Positions 18,101 through 28,092 of a stretch of 64,000 bases of DNA are shown here, piece by piece; positions within the stretch are counted from its first letter, which is position 1, and every line of letters begins with the position of its first letter. The translations under genes and the position numbers were made by a program. The notes under the pieces were generated by a model, which ran no database searches, was not told the DNA's origin, and saw only the letters and a list, made by a program, of their open reading frames with translations. Source of the stretch: DATAUD01 sp035511075 (GTDB taxonomy: Bacteria; Verrucomicrobiota; Verrucomicrobiia; Limisphaerales; Palsa-1400); assembly GCA_035511075.1 (NCBI GenBank), contig DATKFW010000059.1, positions 1 through 64,000 of the forward strand, given 5' to 3'.

Positions 18101-18563
18101 GCCTTATCTGGCTGTCGTACAGCAAAGCCAAACCGTTGCTGCGGGAAGCACTGTTACCTTGAATGCGCTAGCCTGGGGATGGACTGATCCGGCGTATCAG
18201 TGGTCATGGGACGGGACCAATGTTGCATCGGCAACCACAACGACTTTGGTCTTGACCAATATACAACTTGATCAGGCCGGGACTTATTGGGTGGAGGTCA
18301 TGAGTTCCACTGGATCGGAAACCAGCGGGCCGGTCGATCTGACGGTGACAGCGCCTCTGATCACGCTGACGCCCGGCAACCTGGGAAGCACCGGGTTCAG
18401 CGTCAGCGCCACTGGGACCGGGGCCATAAGCCTGGTCATCGAGGTCTCGACCAACCTTGTGGATTGGCTACCGGTGCAGACGAATCTGTCGCCGTTTACG
18501 TTTGTCGATACGAACGCGCCGACCAGTCCATACCGATTTTACCGCGCAATCCTGGCGCATTAG
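15171..18563 (+). CDS. secreted LamG / Ig-like / beta-helix surface protein
   Basis: 1130 aa with a signal segment (SCAVLLLALAFPVAIAAQ). Order of parts, approximately: LamG concanavalin-like domain 50-260 (CVPPPIGLISWWRAE start, DELSVYDRALSSAEIQAIYN end); three Ig-like repeats 265-535, each with 'YQW.(F/W)(D/N)GTN' and '(G/A)GTY.V.V'; a beta-helix region 540-960 with chlamydial Pmp-like repeats ('GGAI', 'FSNNTA', 'FARNAV'); a fourth Ig-like unit about 960-1060; and a C-terminal 'EVSTNLVDWLPVQTN...YRFYRA' module found in many verrucomicrobial secreted proteins. It is probably exported to the cell surface or outside as an adhesive or glycan-binding protein. Function beyond this is unknown. The promoter at 15105-15133 supports the chosen start. 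Confidence 0.88.
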   Translation: MKICPVGSPPDGGKEAFSHSAHGVRWTPALSCAVLLLALAFPVAIAAQTNCVPPPIGLISWWRAESNMLDQLGNNNGTSFGTPISYGPGEVGTAFDFSGETEVDVGPATNLQLQNFTIEGWVSAPPIESRAGTSTLFGFGEDGYQFGMYQQGTLYLAINLENDYDGPQNQVDSTNAITDTNFHHFAATKSGSNVCFFIDGIGEPATILPGTFHYSTDAGIGATGDGYEPFEGKIDELSVYDRALSSAEIQAIYNAGSEGKCLSLTSPYIYLQPTNVTVFAGNTATFTVIATAAQPLFYQWVFDGTNMPEETNATLLITNAQPSEGGTYRVIVSNSYDVLPSSNAVLIVDLIPDILSQPTNEAVRAYYPASLSVEAVGPLPLLYQWTFNGTNIDDATNSALSFSAALPGNAGTYAVIVGTAPNTTNSSNAVLTVNLLPLPTILTQPASHIGVAEDYTTFNVVAQSQAPVPTYYQWSWNGGNLTDATNSGLVISNLTLGNAGTYAVLVSNPFYSTNSQPAILTMIPAPTGTNRIVANLDPNELSRAILAGGSVTFVCDGIFDLSQPIVPLQNVVVDGSNHTVSFSGGGTSQMLAIPPGVNVTLRNLTLSDGVTNQGGAISNGGVLTASNVNIVGNRVIEMGGAIFNLGTVTLTSVMFSNNTASPQWPYFTGGGPYEGGGEGFGGALCNSNGTVNLTNVIFSGNTAQGSVWGSSAYGGGVFNEGGAINLQNVSFNDNVAQGGSASSQDCVQGWGYGGALYSFGGWINGNAIECTNNAALSGDGMPESGYGFGAIGTPGAGQGGAFYLANCVAVLSDDSFVSNSANCSAAYNEPPVSSEGGALFNSGWTVLEGVEFVGNYCVGATGAPGWALGDAPDLGIGGGPGGGGIGGAVYNIGLLVMTNCTFARNAVSGSDGGPGSLCFECNPQFTGPAGAPGNALGGALANFGMATIVDNVFLNNSATGPGMDVEPIYGNIPGQLAPYLAVVQQSQTVAAGSTVTLNALAWGWTDPAYQWSWDGTNVASATTTTLVLTNIQLDQAGTYWVEVMSSTGSETSGPVDLTVTAPLITLTPGNLGSTGFSVSATGTGAISLVIEVSTNLVDWLPVQTNLSPFTFVDTNAPTSPYRFYRAILAH

Positions 18564-18620
18564 GCGGCTGAAAACGGCTGGGAGGACCGAACTGCCCGAG
18601 GTGGCCAAAATGGCCGTCCG

Positions 18621-18908
18621 CTATTTCTTGGATTTACCCTTACCTTTGGATTCGGTGGCCAGGCGATAGGTGAGGGTTTTATTGCGGCGAACGGAGCCGG
18701 AGTACTTCCGCGCCCATTCGCGGTTGGCGACGGCGTGCTTCAAGCAGTGCCAGGCGGTGACTTTGGGTTCTCCGCAGATGACGCAACGGCCTTCCTTGGC
18801 CCGGCGAAGCTGCCATTTTTGCTGGCGAGAGATCGGGAGCTCAGTAAATTCGTCAACGATCTTCTTGCGGGTATACCCGGCTATTTTTTTCTTTTGTCCT
18901 TTTTTCAT
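18621..18908 (-). CDS. small basic protein with putative zinc site
   Basis: 95 aa from ATG 18908 (MKKGQKKKIAGYTRKK). The frame is open up to 18974, but those residues look non-coding. The centre has CVICGEPKVTAWHCLKHAV: CxxC followed by HCxxxH, a possible zinc-binding knuckle. Both ends are strongly basic (KKGQKKK and SKGKGKSKK), suggesting nucleic-acid contact. No family could be named. It is convergent with the large secreted protein, 57 bases away. A poorly conserved DNA- or RNA-binding protein is the simplest reading. Confidence 0.6.
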   Translation of the reverse strand: MKKGQKKKIAGYTRKKIVDEFTELPISRQQKWQLRRAKEGRCVICGEPKVTAWHCLKHAVANREWARKYSGSVRRNKTLTYRLATESKGKGKSKK

Positions 18909-19094
18909 AGTTCGTAGGTCAACAGGAATTACATAGACAGAGCCAAAAGGAAAGAAAAAAATGCGCTGTCGCAAATAATTTTTCGCGGGAGGGTCCGGCC
19001 GGCGCCCCGCGGGCTGGCTTCGGAGTCAAATGGATTGGCCCTTTGGCCAACGAACTCAAGGCTCCGATGCCCCGATTCCTTTGGTTGTTTCCGG

Positions 19095-20699
19095 TTACGG
19101 CAGCGCGGCCGTGATCACCACCGCCCCGCTCAGGCCATCGTCGGTCATAAAATATCCAAGACCCTGGCGCATCGATTCAAGCGCCGCGCCGTGAAACAAG
19201 ACCTTTTGGCCTTTAGTCGGATCGATAAACGAACCCTTGAAAAGACCGGTCTGATTGTGAACAGTAAGCTTGACGACGTTGGTGTTGGCGCCCGATCCAA
19301 CGCCCTCGGCGTTCAATGTCAGCGGGTCAGAGAGGCTGACCGCCAAATCGCTGCCTGTGAACTGCACCACGGCATTGGTGAGACCCAGGACGTTGGCGCC
19401 GCCTGCGGGGGGTTTATGCGGGTCAATCCAAACCGTGCGGTTTGTCAAACTAAAGCCGCCGACGTAAGTATCGCCGGCGACCGGTTCTTTGAACCAGAAA
19501 ATCTCGTAGTTCGTCGTCGGACGGCCATTCGTAAAGGCGATCCACCCAAGCGCGGAGCCCCTGCCCGCATACAAGGAAACGTAGAGCGGCAGATAACCGT
19601 TTCCGGTCAGGTCGCCTGAGGTGATGGCGGTGGTCCCGTCGCTCAGGAAAAGATGGAGATTTACATGGCCGCCGCTGCCAACGGAGGCCGTCCCATAGCT
19701 GAATCCTTGCGGCGCGTTAGAGGGGTTCCCGTTTCCCGCGCCGTTCATCGCCACAGTGTAATTGCCGCCGAAATCCCTGGGGATGTGATCAGCGTCAAGC
19801 TCCCGGTAAGCCTCCAACGTGGCCGCAAATGCGCCGGAGCCGTTCGTGCCGACGCTGGCGACAGTTCCCGTCAATCCGTTGACGCCGTTCAAATCCAGGG
19901 CCAGCGAAACGGTCAATTCAGCTCTAGTGTAACGATGGAGAGACAATTGCGCCGCTCCGTTGGTGTCAAAACGGCCGTCGAACGGTACGACGCCGCCATC
20001 GACTGAAATCTGTCCGCCAAAGTTGCCGTCGTCGGCCAGAGTCATGGTCAGAAGGCCGGCGTTGGTTTCCGATGGATTGTTCGTGTCCCAGAACAGTCCG
20101 CCATACAGTCCGGTAAGATTATTAGTGGTAAAGGGATTGGGGACGAATGTGGCGATCAAGTGCATATTCGATTGCATGAGGAAAGTCAGTTTCGGTTCGG
20201 CTGAAGTGACGCTGCCGGTCCAGCCCGCGAAAAATTGTCCGTTGTCGGGGACGGCGAGGATCTTGTAGTCCTTGTCGATGACCAACTCCTTGCCGTTCAA
20301 ATTCGGAGTCTCGGCGCCCTTGCCAAAGGTGAGGATCGCGATTGAATTGGTGACAACCATGAAATAATTCGCCGAATTGCTGATCGAGGCGCCACCCGGG
20401 CCGTCGGCCCAGACCTGAAAGCGGTTGGAGCCGACCATCAGCGGCACAGCGGCTTCCCAATTATTCCAATTCTTGTCGTTGAGCTGGGTGGCGGTGATGG
20501 GTCCGTTGCCATCGATGGTGTATTGGACCGAGGTGACGCCTGAACCGGGCTTGGTGGTGCCGGAAACGGTGATTTGATTGGTCGTCACGCGCGTATTGTT
20601 GGCGGGAAATTGGATGGAAGGCCTGTGCGGCACCTGTCCGCGAGCGGAGGAGGAGAGCAACCCGGTGATCAGGAGCGAGGCAAGAATGGCGTTTTTCAT
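19095..20699 (-). CDS. secreted Ig-like / InlB-repeat protein of unknown function
   Basis: 534 aa from ATG 20699, giving a clear signal peptide (KNAILASLLITGLLSSSARG). Residues about 25-115 form an Ig-like domain (PSIQFPANNTRVTTNQITVS), and about 115-185 resemble the divergent InlB B-repeat (VPDNGQFFAGWTGSVTS, LTFLMQSNMHLIATFVPNPF). The remaining 350 residues are beta-rich with repeated 'G.Y' and 'F.G.....T' strands and no recognised catalytic motif. This architecture is common among verrucomicrobial exported proteins. It is divergent from the aldolase operon and about 180 bases away from it. Confidence 0.78.
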   Translation of the reverse strand: MKNAILASLLITGLLSSSARGQVPHRPSIQFPANNTRVTTNQITVSGTTKPGSGVTSVQYTIDGNGPITATQLNDKNWNNWEAAVPLMVGSNRFQVWADGPGGASISNSANYFMVVTNSIAILTFGKGAETPNLNGKELVIDKDYKILAVPDNGQFFAGWTGSVTSAEPKLTFLMQSNMHLIATFVPNPFTTNNLTGLYGGLFWDTNNPSETNAGLLTMTLADDGNFGGQISVDGGVVPFDGRFDTNGAAQLSLHRYTRAELTVSLALDLNGVNGLTGTVASVGTNGSGAFAATLEAYRELDADHIPRDFGGNYTVAMNGAGNGNPSNAPQGFSYGTASVGSGGHVNLHLFLSDGTTAITSGDLTGNGYLPLYVSLYAGRGSALGWIAFTNGRPTTNYEIFWFKEPVAGDTYVGGFSLTNRTVWIDPHKPPAGGANVLGLTNAVVQFTGSDLAVSLSDPLTLNAEGVGSGANTNVVKLTVHNQTGLFKGSFIDPTKGQKVLFHGAALESMRQGLGYFMTDDGLSGAVVITAALP

Positions 20700-20774
20700 A
20701 GGTGATGATTTGACATTAACTATCATCTGAGGGCTATTTTGGGAAGCTGTCATTCCGGCAACGCCTTAAATCCG

Positions 20775-20794
20775 CATCAGGGGCGCCCCTGATG
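20775..20794. promoter_or_regulatory. perfect 20-base palindrome upstream of the sugar operon
   Basis: CATCAGGGGCGCCCCTGATG is identical to its reverse complement. It ends 21 bases before a TATAAA element (20816-20821), so it covers or abuts the expected -35 region of the fba-zwf operon. Both flanking genes are transcribed away from it, so it is not a terminator. It is a good operator candidate; the regulator is unknown. Confidence 0.6.
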
Positions 20795-20882
20795 GAGAAA
20801 TTGAAAATCAGGCAGTATAAATTAAGAATTGGCGGCGGCAGGGCGCTGCTTTATGTTCAGAAACGATTTGACAACAAAAAGT

Positions 20883-21797
20883 ATGAATACGCCTCGAGTC
20901 AAAGAAATATTAAGCTGGTACGGCAGCGACAATCCGGGAACACTCACCAACCTATCCCGAATCCTGAACCACGGAAAGCTCGGGGGAACAGGCCGCGTGG
21001 TGATTCTTCCGGTGGACCAGGGATTCGAACACGGACCGGCGCGCAGCTTCGCGATGAACCCGCCGGCGTACGATCCGCGTTACCACTTCGAGCTGGCGAT
21101 GGAAGCGGGCTGCAACGCCTACGCCGCGCCGCTGGGATTCATCGAGGCTGGTGCCCGGGAATTTGCGGGCGAAATACCGCTGATCCTCAAAATCAACAAT
21201 CACGACGTATTGCTTGACGAGAAGGACCCGCTGTCGGCGGTGACCGGCTCGGTGCAGGACGCCCTGCGACTGGGATGCGCGGCCGTCGGGTTCACAATTT
21301 ATCCCGGCTCGGCTGCGCGTGTGACGATGTACCAGGAATTGCGCGAGGCGGCGGAGTTGGCGAAAGACAACGGGCTGGCGGTGGTGGTGTGGTCGTATCC
21401 GCGCGGATCGTCCCTGAGCAAAGAGGGAGAGACGGCGATGGATGTATGCGGTTATGCGGCGCAAATTGCCGCGCAGTTGGGGGCGCACATCATCAAGGTC
21501 AAGCTGCCCAGCGCGCACCTGGAACAGGAGGCGGCGCGCAAAGTCTATGAGAAGGAAAAGGTGCCGATCGGCACACTGACCGAGCGCATCAAACACGTCG
21601 TGCAATGCACATTTGCCGGGCGGCGGCTCGTGATTTTTTCGGGTGGCGCGGCGGTCAGCGACGAGACGGTTTACGAGGAAGTCAAGGCGATCCGGGAGGG
21701 GGGCGGGTTTGGGTCGATCATCGGGCGCAATTCGTTTCAGCGGAAAAGGGAGCAGGCGCTGCAATTCCTCGGCAAGATCATTTCAATTTATTCATAA
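20883..21797 (+). CDS. class I fructose-bisphosphate aldolase, DhnA/FbaB type
   Basis: 304 aa from ATG 20883 (MNTPRVKEILSWYG); the frame is open upstream but without family sequence. The archaeal-type class I aldolase signatures are GRVVILPVDQGFEHGP, the CNAYAAPLGFIE strand, GFTIYPGSA, and HIIKVKLPSAHLEQ, whose Lys is the expected Schiff-base residue. It interconverts fructose-1,6-bisphosphate with dihydroxyacetone phosphate and glyceraldehyde-3-phosphate. It is the first gene of an eight-gene co-directional cluster and lies 12 bases before zwf. Confidence 0.93.
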   Translation: MNTPRVKEILSWYGSDNPGTLTNLSRILNHGKLGGTGRVVILPVDQGFEHGPARSFAMNPPAYDPRYHFELAMEAGCNAYAAPLGFIEAGAREFAGEIPLILKINNHDVLLDEKDPLSAVTGSVQDALRLGCAAVGFTIYPGSAARVTMYQELREAAELAKDNGLAVVVWSYPRGSSLSKEGETAMDVCGYAAQIAAQLGAHIIKVKLPSAHLEQEAARKVYEKEKVPIGTLTERIKHVVQCTFAGRRLVIFSGGAAVSDETVYEEVKAIREGGGFGSIIGRNSFQRKREQALQFLGKIISIYS

Positions 21798-21809
21798 GGT
21801 CAAGGGGCT

Positions 21810-23341
<1,532 letters not shown>

Positions 23342-23345
<4 letters not shown>

Positions 23346-24046
23346 AGGTGCTGGTCATCGATGCCGGCGGAACGCACATCAAGCTTCTTGTCACCGGGCA
23401 CAAGCAGAAAGTGGAATTTCCCTCCGGCCCTCGAATGACGGCCGTTAAGATGGTTGCAGAGGTCAAAAAGGCGGTCAAGGCGGCCGGCTGGAAGCACGAC
23501 GTGATTTCGATGGGGTATCCCGGCCCGGTGCTGCACGACCGGCCCATGATGGAACCGCATAACCTGGGGAAGGGGTGGGTGAAATTTGATTTTAGGAAGG
23601 CGTTTGGGTGCCGGATCAAGATCATTAATGACGCCGCGATGCAGGCGCTCGGCAGTTACAGGGGAGGACGCATGCTCTTTCTCGGACTGGGGACCGGACT
23701 GGGCTCGGCTCTGATTGTTGATTCGGTGCTCGAGCCTCTGGAACTGGCGCATCTGCCGTTCAAGAAGGGCAGGACATTTGAGGATTACGTCGGCTTGGCG
23801 GGGCTTCGTCGTTTGGGAAAAAGGAAATGGCGCCGGTATGTGGCGAAAATGGTCCTCGATTTGAAGGCGGCGACCCAGGCCGAATACGTCGTGATCGGCG
23901 GCGGCAACGCGAGGCTGCTCAAGAAGCTTCCTCCGAACACGCGCCTGGGCGAAAACGACAACGCGTTCCGCGGCGGCTTCCGACTCTGGAGTCAACAGTT
24001 CAGACAGGGGTCCAAAGAAGGCGCTCCCCGCGGGCGGCGGAGCTGA
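23342..24046 (+). CDS. ROK-family sugar kinase, polyphosphate-glucokinase-like
   Basis: 234 aa. The phosphate-binding loop VIDAGGTHIKLL occupies residues 5-16 (Asp7, Gly9, Gly10, Thr11). The second half shows NDAAMQALGSYRGGRMLFLG and LGTGLGSALIVDSVLEPLEL, matching polyphosphate/ATP glucokinases rather than ROK repressors; there is no helix-turn-helix. The likely reaction is phosphorylation of glucose to glucose-6-phosphate, the substrate of the zwf product encoded just before it with an ATGA overlap. The last 20 residues are basic and non-conserved. Confidence 0.88.
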
Positions 24047-24064
24047 TTGATGTAGGAATACAAT

Positions 24065-24301
24065 ATGACAATTGAAAAGGTGCGGGAATTGATTCATGCC
24101 CAGCCGTTCGCGCCATTTGTTGCGAATCTGGCGGATGGAAGAAAAGTCTCCATCGATCACCCGGATTTTGTGTCTTCGTCGCAAACAGGACGCATCCTCC
24201 ATGTTTTTCAGGGCCCCGGCGATGCTTCCAGTTTCATCGACATATTGTTGGTAACGGCGCTGGAACTCAAGAACGGCACGCACCGCGGCAAACGGCGATG
24301 A
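24065..24301 (+). CDS. small conserved protein of unknown function
   Basis: 78 aa beginning MTIEKVRELIHAQPFAPFVA. The pattern 'R(E/K)L.HAQPF.PF...LADGR...I.HPDF' followed by 'G..L.V....' and 'ID.LLVTALE' recurs in many short proteins of Verrucomicrobia and Planctomycetes, often encoded singly; no function is established. A sheet-rich fold is likely. It ends with an ATGA overlap with the HAD gene, which ties it to this operon. Confidence 0.8.
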   Translation: MTIEKVRELIHAQPFAPFVANLADGRKVSIDHPDFVSSSQTGRILHVFQGPGDASSFIDILLVTALELKNGTHRGKRR

Positions 24302-25032
24302 TTCGGCAAAATCTGTTTATGCGAAGTGGCGACAAGGCGGTTGGAAAAAAGGTCGTGTTTCTGTTCGACGTGGATAACACGCTGCTCAATAACGACCAGG
24401 TCACGAAGGATTTGCAGGCGCATCTCCAGCGAGAGGTCGGCAATGCGGGCGCTAAGAGGTATTGGGCGATATTTGAGGCCCTGCGCTGCAATGTCGGGTA
24501 TGCGGATTACCTGGGCACTCTGCAGGAGGTCCGGGTCGAGTATCCGCACGAGCTACGGCTTCTGACGGTGTCGCGCTTCCTGATCGATTATCCATTTGCC
24601 AACCGTCTCTATCCCAACTCGCTGGATGTCATCGAGCGGGCCAACCGCTGGGGCCGCGCGGCCCTGCTGACCGACGGCGACGTGGTGTTCCAGCCGCGGA
24701 AGGTGGACCGTTCCGGGCTTTACGACGCGGTCGGGGGCAATGTGCTGGTGTATGTGCATAAGGAACGGGAACTGGAGGACGTCGCGCGGCGATTTCCCGC
24801 CCGGCATTATGTCGTCGTGGATGACAAGGTGCGGCTTTTGACGGCGATAAAAAAAATCTGGCGCGAGCGAGTCACGACGGTCTTTGTGCGGCAGGGGCAC
24901 TACGCGCTGGACGAGAAACTGGTGGCCAGTTGTCCGCCGGCGGACGTGGCCCTGGAGCGCATCGGCGATTTTCTGGCGCTTGATCTGGCCGGGCTGGTGG
25001 CGGCGGCGAAGAGTTCCCGGAATTCCGCATGA
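24298..25032 (+). CDS. HAD-superfamily hydrolase
   Basis: 244 aa. Motif I is FLFDVDNTLLNND near residues 20-32, with the nucleophile and acid Asp pair (DVD); motif II is the LLTDGD segment; motif III/IV is VVVDDKVRLLTAI near residue 175. A helical cap domain lies between residues 35 and 105. HAD phosphatases act on small phosphorylated metabolites, and the neighbours (zwf, kinase, glucoamylase) suggest a sugar phosphate or trehalose-type substrate, but this is inference. Its stop overlaps the start of the GH15 gene. Confidence 0.88.
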   Translation: MIRQNLFMRSGDKAVGKKVVFLFDVDNTLLNNDQVTKDLQAHLQREVGNAGAKRYWAIFEALRCNVGYADYLGTLQEVRVEYPHELRLLTVSRFLIDYPFANRLYPNSLDVIERANRWGRAALLTDGDVVFQPRKVDRSGLYDAVGGNVLVYVHKERELEDVARRFPARHYVVVDDKVRLLTAIKKIWRERVTTVFVRQGHYALDEKLVASCPPADVALERIGDFLALDLAGLVAAAKSSRNSA

Positions 25033-27410
25033 ACCCCGACGATCAAGCGGCCGCATTCGGGGCGCCGGGGATCGAGCCGCGATGGACCTCCAGCGCGAAG
25101 GAAGGATTTGGGACGGCCTACCACACCAGTTGCCGGCTGTGGTTCACGCTGAGCCACGGAATTGTCAACGAGATTTATTACCCGTCGGTGGACCAGCCCA
25201 ACACACGGGACTTCCAATTTCTCATCAGTGACGGGGAGACATTCTGCCACGAGGAGAAGCTGGACCTGGAACACCATCTCGAGTACCCGGAACGCGGCTG
25301 CCTTTTTTACCAACTGACCAACACCGAGCGCGATGGGCGCTACCGGCTGGTCAAACAGGTTTGCACCGACGCCCACCGCTCCGTGCTGCTCGTTCACACC
25401 AAGTTGGAGATAAAGGACAAGTCGCTGGAGGATAAATTGCGGGTGTATGCTTTGCTGGCCCCGCACATTGACCGTTTTGGCGCGGGCAATTCGGGTTATT
25501 GCCGGGAGATCAGCTCCAGCAAACTGCTGCACGCCCGTCGCGGCGGCTATCACCTGATCATGGGCTGCACAACGCGCTTTACCAAACGATCGGTGGGCTA
25601 CGCCGGCGCCAGCGACGGATGGCAGGATTTGCGGAATTTCAAAATGGATTGGGAATACCGCTCGGCCATAAATGGGAACATAGCGCTGACCGGGGAGATC
25701 GATCCGCGGCGCTCGTGCGAATTCGTCGTGGCCATCGCATTCGGTCAAAGCTACCAAAGCGCGGCGGCCAAACTGTTGCAATCGCTGGCCGACCCGTTCG
25801 AGAAACATCGTGACGGTTATCTGCGGGGATGGAAACGGACGGTGGCGGATTCGCGACATGAATTCAATGAGCACACCGGGGACGACGGCGGGACATATCG
25901 ATTGAGCCGATGCGTTTTGCTGGCGCACGAAGACAAGGTATTCGCGGGAGCGATGGTGGCCTCGATGAGTATTCCGTGGGGCGAAACCAAAGGGGACAAT
26001 GACCTGGGCGGGTACCATTTGGTCTGGACGCGCGACCTTGTCCAAAGCACCACCGCGTTGCTGGCCACAGGGCAGACCGGAACGCCGTTGCGCGCACTCA
26101 TCTGGCTGGCGGTGATCCAGCGGCCGGATGGAAGCTTTCCCCAGAACAGTTGGATCGACGGCCGGATGTACTGGCCCGGATTGCAACTGGATGAAATCGC
26201 CGCGCCGATTTTGCTGGCGTGGCGTTTGAGGCGTGAAGGCGTGAAACCTGGCCAATGCGATCCCCATCCGATGATCAACCATGCGGCGGCGTACCTCATG
26301 CTGCAAGGTCCCGTCACGAGGCAGGAACGGTGGGAGGAGAACTCGGGTTTTTCGCCTTCGACACTGGCCACGGTGATCGCCGGCTTGGTATGCGCGGCGG
26401 ATTTCGCGCAGGACGATGGGGACAAGGAACTCATCCTGATTTACGCCGATTGGCTTGCGTCACACGTGGAGGAATGGACGGTCACCACGCGCGGCGAGTT
26501 GGTCAAGGGTTTTACGCGTCACTACATTCGAATCAATCCGACCGATGACGTGGCGCCCGACCCGCACACCGATCCAAACACGGCCATGATCCAGATCGCC
26601 AACGGCGGCGGACTGCAGGCGGCGCGCAACGTGGTTGGCGGGGATTTTCTGCACCTTGTCCGCTTCGGAATCCGTGCCGCCAACGATCCGACGGTGCTTG
26701 CGACGATCGAGGTGATCGACCGTGTACTCAAGCGGGATTTGCCGCAAGGACCGTGCTGGCGGCGTTACAACCACGACGGCTACGGGCAAAAAGATGACGG
26801 AGCGGCTTTTGATGGCAGCGGCACCGGACGGTCATGGCCGATCTTGACGGGTGAACGGGGGCATTACGAACTGGCGGCGGGCCGCGACCCGTTGCCCTAT
26901 ATCGCGGCGATCGAGAAATTTGCCAACCTGGGCGGGATGATTACCGAACAGCTTTGGGATGATGATGATTCGCCGGACGGCAGGTTCAAGCGTGGAAATC
27001 CAACCGGGGCGGCGATGCCACTGTGCTGGTCGCACGCGGAATACCTTTCGCTGGTGCGCAGCCGTCATGACGGAGTTTGTTACGATCGCATTGAGCCGGC
27101 CTTTCAGCGTTACGTGGCCAACCCCGTGCCAAGCCGGCACGAAATCTGGACGATGCGACACCCGTTGCGCCACATGCCGCCGGGCAAGACGCTGCGCGTG
27201 ATTCTCGGAGCGGAGGCAGATATCACCTGGACGTCGGACAATTGGGCCAAGAAAAACCAGACGCTCACGTCCTACAACGACGGTTTGAACTTGTGGTTCG
27301 CGGATTTCCCAGTCGCCAGTCTGGAATCGGGGGCGGGAGTGGAATTCACGTTTTTCTGGACGGCAGCGCGCAAATGGGAGGGGCGCAATTGGCGGGTGAC
27401 GATACAGTGA
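25029..27410 (+). CDS. GH15 glucoamylase (glucan 1,4-alpha-glucosidase)
   Basis: 793 aa, the length of prokaryotic glucoamylases. An N-terminal super-beta-sandwich (about 1-280, with FGTAYHTSCRLWFTLSHGIV) precedes an (alpha/alpha)6 barrel. The barrel has GYHLVWTRDLVQS, PDGSFPQNSWIDG and QERWEENSGFSPSTLATVIA, which holds the general-acid Glu; the second catalytic Glu is probably in NPTGAAMPLCWSHAEYLSL. No signal peptide is seen, so it should act on internal glycogen or imported maltodextrin, releasing beta-glucose. The ATG and a downstream GTG both overlap neighbouring stops, marking tight coupling. Confidence 0.93.
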   Translation: MNPDDQAAAFGAPGIEPRWTSSAKEGFGTAYHTSCRLWFTLSHGIVNEIYYPSVDQPNTRDFQFLISDGETFCHEEKLDLEHHLEYPERGCLFYQLTNTERDGRYRLVKQVCTDAHRSVLLVHTKLEIKDKSLEDKLRVYALLAPHIDRFGAGNSGYCREISSSKLLHARRGGYHLIMGCTTRFTKRSVGYAGASDGWQDLRNFKMDWEYRSAINGNIALTGEIDPRRSCEFVVAIAFGQSYQSAAAKLLQSLADPFEKHRDGYLRGWKRTVADSRHEFNEHTGDDGGTYRLSRCVLLAHEDKVFAGAMVASMSIPWGETKGDNDLGGYHLVWTRDLVQSTTALLATGQTGTPLRALIWLAVIQRPDGSFPQNSWIDGRMYWPGLQLDEIAAPILLAWRLRREGVKPGQCDPHPMINHAAAYLMLQGPVTRQERWEENSGFSPSTLATVIAGLVCAADFAQDDGDKELILIYADWLASHVEEWTVTTRGELVKGFTRHYIRINPTDDVAPDPHTDPNTAMIQIANGGGLQAARNVVGGDFLHLVRFGIRAANDPTVLATIEVIDRVLKRDLPQGPCWRRYNHDGYGQKDDGAAFDGSGTGRSWPILTGERGHYELAAGRDPLPYIAAIEKFANLGGMITEQLWDDDDSPDGRFKRGNPTGAAMPLCWSHAEYLSLVRSRHDGVCYDRIEPAFQRYVANPVPSRHEIWTMRHPLRHMPPGKTLRVILGAEADITWTSDNWAKKNQTLTSYNDGLNLWFADFPVASLESGAGVEFTFFWTAARKWEGRNWRVTIQ

Positions 27411-28081
27411 CCAAGACGCCCGCGAAAACAGCCCCAAATCACATGACGGCCAGTTACATGGCTGGATGGCTTTTTTTCCGGGCCGTCTTTGCCTGCTATT
27501 TTCGGTGGAGGGTTTTCAATCCGGAGCGCGTGCCCCTGGAAGGGCCGGTCATCCTGGCCTCCAATCACGCCAGCTACATCGATCCGCCGCTGGTTGGCGC
27601 GGGGGTGAGGCGGCAGATAAACTTCCTGGCGCGGGAAACGATTTTTCACGTTCCCGTCCTGGCGGCTATTTTGCGCTCGTGGGAAGTGGTGCCGGTGGAT
27701 CGCGACGGCGGCACCGGCCGCGGTTTGAAGATGATTTTGAGCCGGCTGGAAAAGGGAGGAGCGATCATTCTCTTCCCGGAGGGCACCCGCAGCCGGAACG
27801 GCGAGTTGAATCCGGCGCGGTCAGGCATTGGTTTGGCGGTGATCAAATCGACGGCCCCGGTGGTGCCGTCGCGGGTCTTTGGAACGCACCAGGCACTTGG
27901 CCCGCACATGGTTCTGCCACGGCCGAGGCGAGTGAGTGTCAAGTATGGCCGCCCGCTTTTCTTCGAAGCCTTGCGGGCGGAGGCCGCGACGTGCTCCAAA
28001 CAGCGAGTCAAAGAAATTTACCAGCAGGTGGCCGACGAAATTATGGCTCAAATCGCCCGGCTGGAACCACAAAACGACTAA
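27407..28081 (+). CDS. plsC: 1-acyl-sn-glycerol-3-phosphate acyltransferase
   Basis: 224 aa from a GTG at 27407 that overlaps the glucoamylase stop (GTGA); the ATG at 27443 is the alternative. Given the four-base overlaps elsewhere in this operon, the GTG is preferred. The acyltransferase boxes are NHASYIDPPLV (HX4D, catalytic His) and FPEGTRSRNGEL (substrate phosphate binding). One N-terminal membrane segment (YMAGWLFFRAVFACYF) anchors it. It acylates lysophosphatidate in phospholipid synthesis. A lipid gene inside a sugar operon is unusual but may reflect shared growth control. Confidence 0.9.
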   Translation: MTKTPAKTAPNHMTASYMAGWLFFRAVFACYFRWRVFNPERVPLEGPVILASNHASYIDPPLVGAGVRRQINFLARETIFHVPVLAAILRSWEVVPVDRDGGTGRGLKMILSRLEKGGAIILFPEGTRSRNGELNPARSGIGLAVIKSTAPVVPSRVFGTHQALGPHMVLPRPRRVSVKYGRPLFFEALRAEAATCSKQRVKEIYQQVADEIMAQIARLEPQND

Positions 28082-28092
28082 TCCAAAAAAAT

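Noticed and set aside
21005..21035. tRNA T-arm-like sequence GGATTCGAAC
   Set aside because: It encodes QGFEHGP of the aldolase and no acceptor or anticodon arms are present.
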